NCBI GenBank assembly: GCA_012295225.1
Contig: WMKK01000008.1
Coordinates: 186,001 to 250,000 of the forward strand
Length of the DNA: 64,000 nucleotides
Source: Ostreococcus mediterraneus
Taxonomy: Eukaryota; Chlorophyta; Mamiellophyceae; Mamiellales; Bathycoccaceae
Direction of reading: 5' to 3'
Position numbers and translations under genes: made by a program. The notes below the pieces were generated by a model. The model saw only the letters and a program-made list of their open reading frames with translations. It had not been told where the DNA came from and searched no databases. Shown here one piece after another: positions 38,001-45,655 of this stretch (its first letter is position 1; each line of letters starts with the position of its first letter).

Positions 38001-38422
38001 CCGAGCCGAGCGGAAATCACGCACGCATCGCCGCGACTCCCGACAATCGTTGCTCGTTTGTTATCGCCGCCTTCCCAATCGAAGTCGCCGCTCGCGCGAC
38101 GCGTCACCGCCTTGAACTCCAACATCTGACCCGCTCGCACGCGTGCGGTGCCGATCCAGATATTACCATCACTCCACGCGAGTTCGACGCCGCGATCGAC
38201 GTTCCATGCGCCGATACAGTCGTCGTCTCCGACGACGAAGACGACGTCCCCGAAGCCAACCTCGGCGGCGACGCGAAAGCGAACCTCGACGGCGTCATCG
38301 TCGCTCGCATTCGACGCTCGCGCGTGCGCACGGGCGACCGTGCGACGCGCGCGCACCCGTGCGTCGCGCCCGAAAGACGGCAGACAGACGCGCGATGCGG
38401 CGATGCGCGCCGCTGACGCCAT
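35087..38422 (-). CDS. phosphoglucan water dikinase (PWD/GWD3-like) with CBM20
   Basis: 1111 codons from an ATG. An Arg/Ala-rich transit peptide is followed by a CBM20 starch-binding domain (about 45-130: RFRVAAEVGFGDVVFVVGDDDCIGAW begins it, split here only as a reading guide). The middle is the alpha-helical dikinase region. The phosphohistidine motif ELAHLSHLAIRARQ lies near residue 720, with the accepting His. A C-terminal PPDK-type ATP-grasp domain ends VVVQSRPQPQ. The combination CBM20 plus dikinase is diagnostic of PWD and not GWD1. The enzyme phosphorylates starch glucan chains, at C3 in characterised members, after GWD action, to open granules for breakdown. It acts in the plastid. 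Confidence 0.93.
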   Translation of the reverse strand: MASAARIAASRVCLPSFGRDARVRARRTVARAHARASNASDDDAVEVRFRVAAEVGFGDVVFVVGDDDCIGAWNVDRGVELAWSDGNIWIGTARVRAGQMLEFKAVTRRASGDFDWEGGDNKRATIVGSRGDACVISARLGHGECDVSTSDEGAPMAAPVEAQTVEAPPAVVIEAESAPTWSGDVRLMQANDHTNERPSTMKWDVGGLAEGSAVKAVVLGDKDGGSWFEKLAVVANEIGIGREITRDKLAACATYLRWVSTGTIKCVESGGHRRPNGPAKVGRGIFISMEQIQGAMYRHGTDLGEVERLLMRHIHPWLPSFNEEFTTAVPLTRIRDIAHRNDIPQDLKQTIKHTIQNKLHRNAGPEDLVATEMVLKQITQSPGDYSEDFVREFKTFYAELKRFFNASGVFERLESLVETLDEESQPLVTELINAHNSLDHAHDGWFGDEGHLIRRALEVATELRAYFCAGLSTGMRNDAPDESVRQRHAWRQAEMALEEYAFVLLSRANNVMEASNAMADGDRNDEAWRYASSVSSYALKHIGLSGWKALEASTTAREIATWSKSGSATRDDESARRMKATLQRTKRLIESHTNAAMDGFLRAPVELANAFGLDAFIGSTFVESVIRAGIPFQLSRTVTMMMYAVESKVQGDGFDPIVLGEARGTLVELERLTAESVRAQGDHNIIALVNEVDGDEEISSAGLNVKGVILRQELAHLSHLAIRARQDRTPLVSALSADALSKVRERLGKETFMSTTAHGTEIRDFNASSDSNASCADERVDSVAPIACDTVNKVTWIAIEDATLMNSGAKAATCSQLMNLAHKHGNFKAPEGFVLPFGCMEAAVRDANRFAQLLSTLETVALDNIDDACAAMQEFISNTLPPDAVIEHVCSHADPGMRLVVRSSANVEDLSGMSAAGLYESVIGVDAVNVGDVQRAISEVWASLYSRRAVLARRVAGVKQADARMAVFAQEMSANALSFVLHTQSPIRGKTSVQAELCVGLGETLANGTDGTPWRFEIDRNTGKVDVLAYANHATSLRSRATPPNAGQVVVECVDYTRQDLSTSVEARNAIGKKLLEIANTLESEFGSAQDVEGGFLGDDVVVVQSRPQPQ

Positions 38423-38558
38423 GCGCGATTGAGGTCACTTTTTTTCGCGTTTTTCGCGTAAGTGTGTCGTCGCTTCGCGCGCGCGTGCGATGTAAAGTGG
38501 TACACAAGTATTTTACACTATGCGCAGGAGTTATTTTCTGCGGCGCGATGAGAGCGTG

Positions 38559-39638
38559 CTATGCCGCGCGCGCTAGAATGCGGTCAACGATGTCCGCGAC
38601 TTCGAGAGCCGAGCCTCTGGCGAGCGTGACGCCGGCGCCGCCGTGCCCGACGCAATGCACGACGCGCGTATCGCCATATACTTTATCGTCGAGCTCGAGG
38701 CGCACGGTCGATCGAGATGGTCTCAGGCCCACGCGCGTGCCGACGATGAGGCTGCGGTCGAGTTCGGGCCACAGACGTTGACATTTGCGAATAATGTCTT
38801 CTTCGTCCTCTGCGCTCGGCTGGATGTCAAACGAGCCAACCTGCGCGGTGCCGCCGAGTACGGTGACGTCGGAGCGTGGAATTAAGTACGCCAAGTCAGT
38901 GGCGGATGAATCGTCAAACATTCCGACGTCGCAGTCTTGCTTTATGTACACGACTTGGCCTCGTATGGGAACAATTTCGTCGTCGTCAAACATGTCGCGC
39001 GCGCCCAATCCCGCACAGTTAATCACCAACGGTGCGTGTGCGTCCTCCACGCGATCTAATTTACGACGCTCAAAGGTTACGCCTCGCGACTTGCACGCGT
39101 CGACGAGCCATGGTAAAAATTTGGGCATCTCAACGACGGGGACATCAAACTCAAAGCCGCCAACGTAACTCGCCGGTACGTCGTCTTTCGACAGTTCTGC
39201 AAAGTACTCTATACCGCTCGCCCATCCCGGAACAGTCGCATCGGCGGTCTTCAATAGCTCTCGACAACGTCGCATCTCCACGCCGCACCGTTCGCCGCCC
39301 TCGCGCGCGCGTAGTTCAACAAACCATGAATAGCTTTGGAGCGCCCACGCGTCCGCGCGCTCCTTTGGACGCACGAGAAAAGGGTACCAAAACGCCGCCG
39401 CGACGTCGCTCGTGGTGTCGGGAGAGAACTTTTCGGCGATGACGGTGATGTCGTATTCGTCGCGTTCGGCGAGCGTCAGCGCGCACGTGAGCCCGAGTAC
39501 GCCCGCGCCTATGACGACGACGCTGGGCTTGTGCTCAACCGCGCGTGCGACGGTCAAGTCTGCGCGCGCGCGTGGTCGCGATGCGCATCGCGGCGTGTGA
39601 ATCGAGTGCGATCGTTGCGGTGCGGTGCACGCGAACAT
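38559..39638 (-). CDS. FAD-dependent D-amino-acid / D-aspartate oxidase-like enzyme
   Basis: 359 codons from the ATG at 39638. The open frame begins 48 bases earlier only with TTG. After a basic N-terminal stretch that could be a targeting peptide (about 30 residues), the Rossmann FAD motif VVVIGAGVLGLTCALTL appears, followed by TSDVAAAFWYPFLV, NCAGLGARDMF, VPIRGQVVYIKQD and near the end RPSRSTVRLE and HCVGHGGAGVTLARGSA. These are the DAAO family landmarks, including the active-site Arg and the closing GHGGxG loop. The product would be a 2-oxo acid, ammonia and hydrogen peroxide. There is no C-terminal peroxisomal SKL signal (it ends LARAA). Preference for neutral or acidic D-amino acids is not readable. 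Confidence 0.88.
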   Translation of the reverse strand: MFACTAPQRSHSIHTPRCASRPRARADLTVARAVEHKPSVVVIGAGVLGLTCALTLAERDEYDITVIAEKFSPDTTSDVAAAFWYPFLVRPKERADAWALQSYSWFVELRAREGGERCGVEMRRCRELLKTADATVPGWASGIEYFAELSKDDVPASYVGGFEFDVPVVEMPKFLPWLVDACKSRGVTFERRKLDRVEDAHAPLVINCAGLGARDMFDDDEIVPIRGQVVYIKQDCDVGMFDDSSATDLAYLIPRSDVTVLGGTAQVGSFDIQPSAEDEEDIIRKCQRLWPELDRSLIVGTRVGLRPSRSTVRLELDDKVYGDTRVVHCVGHGGAGVTLARGSALEVADIVDRILARAA

Positions 39639-39803
39639 CGCGGCACCGCGCCGCGAAGTGTCGCCTTGTGAGGCGCGGAGCGTCAACTGTTTTGTTGAGA
39701 AACGGCGTTTTGAGTGAAGCTAAAAATCTAATAACAACGCGCGCACAAATGCTCATCAATACCTAAATTCTCCTATGTCACTTTCAAAAACGACAACGTG
39801 GGC

Positions 39804-41207
39804 TCACTTCTTCGCCGGCTCGGCTTCTTTAGCGCGAGTGTTGACAAAGTAGATGCCCACGAGCGTGACCAAAGCTCCCGCGAGTTGCGTCTCGTCGAGC
39901 GTCTCGCCGAGCGCAAAGTATCCCAGTGCGGTAGCAAACATCGGCGTGAGGAATGTCAGCGAACTCAACTTTGTCAACGAACCTTTCGATGCAAAGTAAA
40001 AGAATGCTCCGTACGCCAAGGCGCCGCCAAACACCGACGCGTAGGCGAGCGACGCCACGTCGCCTCCGCTCAAGTGCATGTTCGCGTACATCTCTGGCTC
40101 GGATGCGATAGAATACGCCAACAGCGGCACGCCACCGAGTACCATGTGCCACCCAGTGGCCATGACTGGGTCGACGTACTTGCACACCCAACGCACCATG
40201 ACGGTGCCGACCGCCATGGATTGCGCCGCGAGCAACATCCACCACTCGCCGCTGTCCCACAAATTTCCATCAAAATTCAACACATTCATCGTCGCATCGG
40301 GGCCGTCACCATTTAATATCGACGTTAACACCTCTGGCGGCGCCTCGAGAAGCACCAAGCCGAGAACGCCGAGCATGAGGCCCGCGACGCCCTCCGCGCC
40401 GAGCGTCTCGCCAAAGAGCAACGACGCCAACACCGCCACCGTAAGCGGTTGAGAATCAATAATCACCGACCCCAAACCCGCTGACGTGCGCTGCAATCCT
40501 TCAGCCAAGCACCCTTGGAACATTGTGGCGTCGACGAGGGCAAACGCGGCGATGGCGCCCCACGCCGCGCGCGTCTTTGGCATCGGACGACCTTTACTCC
40601 ACGCCCACGCCACGAGCAACGCGCCCGCGGGAATCAATCGAATCGTCGCCACGAACATCGGACTCGTCGCGGGTAAAACGCCTTTCATCGCCACCATGGA
40701 TGTCCCCCACAAAAAGAACGGCGCCACGAGCGCCGCGCCGCCCAACGTTTTACTCGTCGTAGACGACGTCTTCAACCGCGTCTTCAGCCGCCGCTGCCGC
40801 GTCGCCGCCGCCACCTCCACCTCTCCCCCTAAATCTAAATCACACGACGCATCCATACCAACCCCAACGCACTCCACCCCACGCTCGTCATCGTCGTCGA
40901 CGACGACGTCGCTCGGGATCGCGCGCTCCGCGCCCGTCGCGCGCCCGACGCGCTCCGCCCCAGCGTCATCCTCCGCGACGCCATCGACCGCATCACCCAC
41001 CTCCGACGTCGACGTCGACGTCGAACCCACCATGGCCGAATCCATCCCCGAATCCTCGGCGCGAACGACGCCACCACCGCGACGCCGCATCCGCATCGGC
41101 ATCGTCAGCGGCATCGTCATCATCATCGGCATCGTCCGACATCCACGCCGCATCGACGCGCACCGCGCGCGCGCCGTCATCGCCGCCGTCGCCGTCATCG
41201 CCGCCAT
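39804..41207 (-). CDS. EamA/DMT-family transporter, probably plastid envelope
   Basis: 467 codons from an ATG. A Met/Arg/Ala-rich N-terminus of about 50 residues and an acidic linker precede about ten predicted membrane helices in two EamA repeats, the first starting ALVAPFFLWGTSMVAMKG, with a conserved LxRxxPAG-like motif (TIRLIPAGALLVAWAW) and FQGCLAEGLQRTSAGLGSVI. The second repeat begins near WWMLLAAQSMAVGTVMV and ends LAGALVTLVGIYFV. Family members export or exchange small metabolites. The closest remembered relatives are cyanobacterial and plant chloroplast EamA proteins. The substrate is unknown. The N-terminal Met runs arise from an ATC/CAT-rich DNA stretch. Confidence 0.88.
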   Translation of the reverse strand: MAAMTATAAMTARARCASMRRGCRTMPMMMTMPLTMPMRMRRRGGGVVRAEDSGMDSAMVGSTSTSTSEVGDAVDGVAEDDAGAERVGRATGAERAIPSDVVVDDDDERGVECVGVGMDASCDLDLGGEVEVAAATRQRRLKTRLKTSSTTSKTLGGAALVAPFFLWGTSMVAMKGVLPATSPMFVATIRLIPAGALLVAWAWSKGRPMPKTRAAWGAIAAFALVDATMFQGCLAEGLQRTSAGLGSVIIDSQPLTVAVLASLLFGETLGAEGVAGLMLGVLGLVLLEAPPEVLTSILNGDGPDATMNVLNFDGNLWDSGEWWMLLAAQSMAVGTVMVRWVCKYVDPVMATGWHMVLGGVPLLAYSIASEPEMYANMHLSGGDVASLAYASVFGGALAYGAFFYFASKGSLTKLSSLTFLTPMFATALGYFALGETLDETQLAGALVTLVGIYFVNTRAKEAEPAKK

Positions 41208-41867
41208 CGCGCGCGTCCAGCGCTCGACGCGCGCGCGACTGTCGCGCCAACGTCGTCGTCCTCCTCCTCGTCGTCGTCGTCATCGTCGCTCGCGACATCA
41301 TCCACCAGCCTAAACCCTAACACACAACCGATCGCGGCGTCCCATCGCCAGCGCGCGCGCGTCGTCCGCACACGTCGCCTCGCGCGCCCGTGACCGCGCG
41401 AACGCCGCACCGCGACGCACGGTCGCCACCATGCACGTACGTCGCGTCCGCGCGCGCCGCCCGCGCGCTCGCGCGCACGTCGCGCGCGCATCATGATGAT
41501 GATTCGTCGAGTCACGATTCTAGGGCTCGCCGCGCGAGTCACGACCACGGATGCGCATCGACGGTTCGGTTCCCCCGACGACGACGCGAACGACGACTGA
41601 CGACGACGACTGACGACTGACGACGACGACGTGATTCGCGCGCGCGCGCAGGCGAATCGCGCGGTGTTCGATAAGGTGCGCGCGAGCGACGGACGCGGAC
41701 GCGACGAGGCGACGCGCGCGAATGCGAATGCGAATGCGCGTGCGAACGGCTAGTGCGCGCGAGGGTGCTTCGTGTGGGTAAACAGTATGGAGGGGAATGT
41801 ATGATGTCGCGCGATGGACTGACGCAAAGTGACGCGCGCGCGCGCGCGGCGTGAACTCTCGTAGCAG
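41208..41867. promoter_or_regulatory. divergent upstream region of EamA and HMG-box genes with telo-box and intron
   Basis: 660 bases. TAAACCCTAA at 41311-41320 is a perfect plant telo-box. A Kozak-like GCCACCATG lies at 41425-41433. ACTGAC branch-type sequences with AG acceptors occur twice: near 41616 before CAG at 41649-41651, and at 41818-41823 before CAG at 41865-41867. GTGCGC at 41676 could be a donor. Together these suggest a 5' untranslated or short coding exon and one or two introns of the HMG-box gene. The exon layout is a hypothesis. Confidence 0.45.
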
Positions 41868-42782
41868 GATGAGTCGTCTGGGGCGCCGTTGAAACCGCCG
41901 AAACGGGCGCTGACGGCGTATTTGATCTTTTGCGGGAAGCATCGACGGCGGGTGATGCGGGAGGTGCACCCGAATAAAAATGGAAAGTTTTCGCGAGACG
42001 AGATGCAGCAAGTGACGGTGGCGTTGGCGAATATGTGGAATAATATTTCGCCTCAGGAGATGGCGGAGGTCAAGGCGAAGGCGGCCGAGGCGAAGGCGGA
42101 GTATGAGTTGGCCAAGGCGGCGTTTGAGCCGAATCAATTGAAAAAGTTGGCGCGCGCGCAGAAAAAGCCAAAGGGGATCGTCGTCGTCGAAGCGGTGGGT
42201 ACGAAGCCAGTGCGTGCGCGGACGGCGTACTTGATTTACTGCGATCAACACCGCAAGGCGGTGATGAAACAAATTCACCCTGACCCAAGCGCCAAGTTCA
42301 CGCGCGTGGAGATGCAATCAGTCACGAAGAGGTTGGCGGAGCTGTGGAACCGCGCGTCGGCAAAGGAGAAGGATGCGTGCAAGAAACAAGCGTTGAAGGA
42401 ACTCGAAGAGTATCGTGTGCTCAAGGCTAACTATCAGCCTCCGATTTACGGTCCTGCAAAGAAGCCGGCGGCGGTCAAGGCGTCGTCAAAGGCGATGAAC
42501 AAGCCCAAAAGGCCGCCCACCGCCTACTTGCTTTTCGCCGAAGAGTTGCGCCTCCGCCTCAAGCAAGAAGAGCCGACGCTCGACCACGTAGAAGTGTCCA
42601 AGCGCATTTCTCAAGCGTGGAAGGGTATCGATCTCAATCTCAAGAAGGAATACCAACGCAAGGCGGACAAGGCGGCGACGAAGAGCGGCGGCGAACGTTT
42701 GCCGCTGATGAATAATCAGTCCATGCTGCAAGGCATCGAAATCATCCAACCGCAAAACTACCACGGTATGCTCGAACAATAA
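41868..42782 (+). CDS. triple HMG-box protein (5' exon unresolved)
   Basis: About 304 codons in the main exon. No ATG opens this frame: a TAG lies at 41862-41864 and the frame starts with TTG only by convention. An acceptor CAG at 41865-41867 with an ACTGAC branch sequence 44 bases earlier indicates an intron, giving GATGAG as the first exon bases. Three HMG-type boxes follow: KPPKRALTAYLIFCGKHR (about residues 10-85), VRARTAYLIYCDQHR (about 112-185) and KPKRPPTAYLLFAEELR (about 212-280). Such proteins bend DNA or act in chromatin or organelle nucleoids. A possible upstream coding part is ATG at 41431 plus a 24-base exon 41652-41675, both in phase, which I could not verify. Confidence 0.75.
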   Translation, partial: DESSGAPLKPPKRALTAYLIFCGKHRRRVMREVHPNKNGKFSRDEMQQVTVALANMWNNISPQEMAEVKAKAAEAKAEYELAKAAFEPNQLKKLARAQKKPKGIVVVEAVGTKPVRARTAYLIYCDQHRKAVMKQIHPDPSAKFTRVEMQSVTKRLAELWNRASAKEKDACKKQALKELEEYRVLKANYQPPIYGPAKKPAAVKASSKAMNKPKRPPTAYLLFAEELRLRLKQEEPTLDHVEVSKRISQAWKGIDLNLKKEYQRKADKAATKSGGERLPLMNNQSMLQGIEIIQPQNYHGMLEQ

Positions 42783-42974
42783 ATGAACTGCTTGCCACAG
42801 TCGTGCAATAATGCAGTTTTTTCGCTACGATCTAAATGTTATCCATGAAATGTAACCGTCACTAACACTCATCAATGTCCATGTTCACGCGAGTACCCGC
42901 CGTGACGTGAAATGTTGTCGTATTAATCAATCTATGGCTACTGTAATGGTCTGTATTTGAGCGCACACTTTTAC

Positions 42975-45422
42975 TCACGCGCCTTCAAGCATACGCAGCG
43001 CGCGCTCCTCGAGACTTTCAATCGTTTGCGGCTCGTCGTTCGCCTTCATGCCCGCCACCGCCGGGTCAATCTTCCCAGACTTGCGCGGCGCAGGTACGCG
43101 GGCGTCGCCGGAATCACTCATGAAACCGCTATCGGAAGCATCATCCATCGAGCTGTCGTCACCACCACCGAGTGTGTACTGTGGACCGTCATCGCCATCG
43201 GAACCTTCGGCGTTTTTAAGCTTGAGCTTCTTGCGCAACCTGCCTTCGCGGAGACGCGCTTTTTCGCGACCTTTATCCGCTCTATCGGCGGCTTTGCGCT
43301 CCGCAGCAATGTCGGCATATCTTGCCTTGACAGCGGCACGCAACGATTCACCTGGTGCGCTGACGTCTTCTATGCCACTCTTGACGCCAAGCGCTTGCAG
43401 CGGCGCCATCGACGTGCCTTCCTCATCGAATACGACGCGCTTATTCGCGCCGTGGCCGCTATCCTTGATGCGTAATTTACCCTTCAACGCACGCTTTCGC
43501 GCAATTTCGGCAGCCTTTTCATCGGCATTGTACTTCTTATCATCCTCCGAATCGCTCTCGGCGTCATCGCCGTCACCGAGTCGGTGGTTGGCGCGTTTGA
43601 CATTCATAAAATCGTCGTCGTCGTCGTCGCCGTGTTCGACAACCAAGCCAAAGCGCCCACCACCCTTGCGCTGAATAACGCCCTCTTTTGGCATCGGCGC
43701 GTCGGGCAACGATTCAGATTTCTCGTCTTCGCTGTTTTCTTCTTCTTCTTCGTCATCCTCCTCGTCACCGTCTTCGCTATCGTCGTCTTCGCTATCGTCC
43801 TCCTCCTTGGCTCTGCTTTTTGGTTCTTCGTCTGAAGCGTCGTCGCTTTCGTCGTCATCTTTACCGCCAGCACCTTGTAAGAATCGTAAACGCGGTGCGT
43901 TCGGCAATCCCATCGAAAACGAGTATGCGTCAATGTCGAGTGTCTTAATATCAAACACTTTCTTGTTTGATTGTAAATACACCGACCGAAGGTAGCACAC
44001 GACGGCGCGTTGGGACAGGTACTTCAAATCGGAGTCCTTTGAAAGCAAGCCTTGGATCGAACTTTGCACGCGCGACGACTGTTTTTTGGGGTTGAGTTTA
44101 ATCGACTTGAGCGGAACTTTAGCCTTTTCGAGCTCATTCATGAATTCAGATTCGCCGGGTGTGAGAATGAGCAACCCTTTACCCGCCGCCGTGTATCTCG
44201 CCGTGCGACCGACGCGGTGAATGTACGTCGCCACGTCTTCCGGGCAATCGGCCTGCACCACCCAGTCAACGGATGGAAAATCTAACCCTCGACTTGCGAC
44301 ATCTGTGGCAAACAATACCGTCTCTTTGGCGTTGCAAAAGTTGTAAAACACGCCTTGTCTTCGGGCTTGTTTCAGTCGTCCGTGAATGCAACTCAACGGC
44401 ACGCCGGGCCGCATACGTTTGAATATTTCGTACACAAATTTCACTTGCTTGCAGCTGGAAAAGAATATTAACGTTTTTGACGTCAAGTGCGTTTTAATGA
44501 ACGACCAAAGTACCTCCATCTTCTTCTCCAATGCACACGTGGTGACCATTTGTTGCAACTTTGGTGGAGTCGAGTGCACGCTTTCGGCGTGCACGGACAA
44601 GTACTCTGGATCTTTCAATCCCAATCGCGCCAAATCTTTCACACTCTTCGTTTGTGTCGCGCTAAATAACAAAGTCTGACGATCTTTGGGAAGATTCTGC
44701 AGAATAGCATTCAAGGTTTTCGAAAAACCCAAGTCTAACATGCGGTCGGCTTCGTCGAGCACCAACACTTGCAACGAAACGCAGTCAAACATCGGTGTCT
44801 CGTCCATGTGTTGCAACAACCGCCCGGGCGTGCAAACTAATATATTCATTCTATCCACTCGATCCGCTTCAGCTTTCACGTCTTTACCGCCGATGAGCAA
44901 GCCCGCAGACATCGAGTGTCGCGCGCCCACCTTGGTTAAGCATTGAAAAATCTGAATGGCCAACTCCCGCGTAGGTGAAATAATCAAGCCCCCGACGCCG
45001 TCTTGCCTGCCCCACTTTTTACGATACAGCGTCTCAATTAGCGGAACGACGTACGCTAATGTCTTCCCACTGCCGGTTTTCGCCGCACCGAGCACGTCCC
45101 GTCCGCAAATCGCGTGCGGCAACGTCGCGCGCTGTATAGCCGTCATCTCCTTGTACTTGCACTCCTTCAACGCAATCTTCGTCGACGTACTGATGGGTAA
45201 GTGCGCGAACTTCCGTACTCCAGTCAATGACATATCACTCGCGCGGTCGCTCGACTTGCGTGGCGCGACCGCCATCGGATTTTCCCCGCTCGCTGGCTTG
45301 GTGTCCTCGATGATCGATTCGAGCTCTTGAATTTCAACATCGACGCGCGCCGACGCCGATAAACGCTTGCTCAGCTCCTTCTTCTTGATTAATTTACTTC
45401 GTTCATCGCCCTTGACGCCCAT
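42975..45422 (-). CDS. DDX10: DEAD-box RNA helicase DDX10/Dbp4
   Basis: 815 codons from an ATG. Helicase motifs are in order: Q-motif region (KEMTAIQRATLP), AAKTGSGKT (Walker A, about residue 112), PTRELA, LVLDEADRMLDLGF (about 222), LLFSATQTKSV, and in the second RecA domain TLIFFSSCKQV, ATDVASRGLDFP and YIHRVGRTAR. The following domain (LKSIKLNPKK, LQSRAVVCYLRSVYL-like) is the DUF4217 extension of the Dbp4 group. The C-terminal 300 residues are acidic and then basic (EEDDEEEEENSED, KARLREGRLRKKLKLK), typical for nucleolar Dbp4. It should act in pre-18S rRNA processing through U14/U3 snoRNP release. It is near full length for the family. Confidence 0.94.
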   Translation of the reverse strand: MGVKGDERSKLIKKKELSKRLSASARVDVEIQELESIIEDTKPASGENPMAVAPRKSSDRASDMSLTGVRKFAHLPISTSTKIALKECKYKEMTAIQRATLPHAICGRDVLGAAKTGSGKTLAYVVPLIETLYRKKWGRQDGVGGLIISPTRELAIQIFQCLTKVGARHSMSAGLLIGGKDVKAEADRVDRMNILVCTPGRLLQHMDETPMFDCVSLQVLVLDEADRMLDLGFSKTLNAILQNLPKDRQTLLFSATQTKSVKDLARLGLKDPEYLSVHAESVHSTPPKLQQMVTTCALEKKMEVLWSFIKTHLTSKTLIFFSSCKQVKFVYEIFKRMRPGVPLSCIHGRLKQARRQGVFYNFCNAKETVLFATDVASRGLDFPSVDWVVQADCPEDVATYIHRVGRTARYTAAGKGLLILTPGESEFMNELEKAKVPLKSIKLNPKKQSSRVQSSIQGLLSKDSDLKYLSQRAVVCYLRSVYLQSNKKVFDIKTLDIDAYSFSMGLPNAPRLRFLQGAGGKDDDESDDASDEEPKSRAKEEDDSEDDDSEDGDEEDDEEEEENSEDEKSESLPDAPMPKEGVIQRKGGGRFGLVVEHGDDDDDDFMNVKRANHRLGDGDDAESDSEDDKKYNADEKAAEIARKRALKGKLRIKDSGHGANKRVVFDEEGTSMAPLQALGVKSGIEDVSAPGESLRAAVKARYADIAAERKAADRADKGREKARLREGRLRKKLKLKNAEGSDGDDGPQYTLGGGDDSSMDDASDSGFMSDSGDARVPAPRKSGKIDPAVAGMKANDEPQTIESLEERALRMLEGA

Positions 45423-45655
45423 GGCGCGAGTCGCGACGCGGCGCGCACGGGTGTGGCGTGTGTTTCACGAGCGTTCGGTGGCGGCGGCGGCTGGAGGCCA
45501 AAAAGTGCTTGTACCGTGGGGCGACGAAATGGTGTCGCGTGCGACGTTCTCGGGGACGTTTCAATGCATGCGACGAATGGAACGTGATATGCGTCGATGT
45601 GCGCGCGAGAGTGGTGCGTATTTTATTGCATGCGACGCATGCGTCGGCAGTCTAA

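Noticed and set aside
41581-41635. GAC/GACT repeats as a satellite or CRISPR-like array
   Set aside because: Units are short and irregular with no spacers; they are simple triplet repeats containing ACTGAC.
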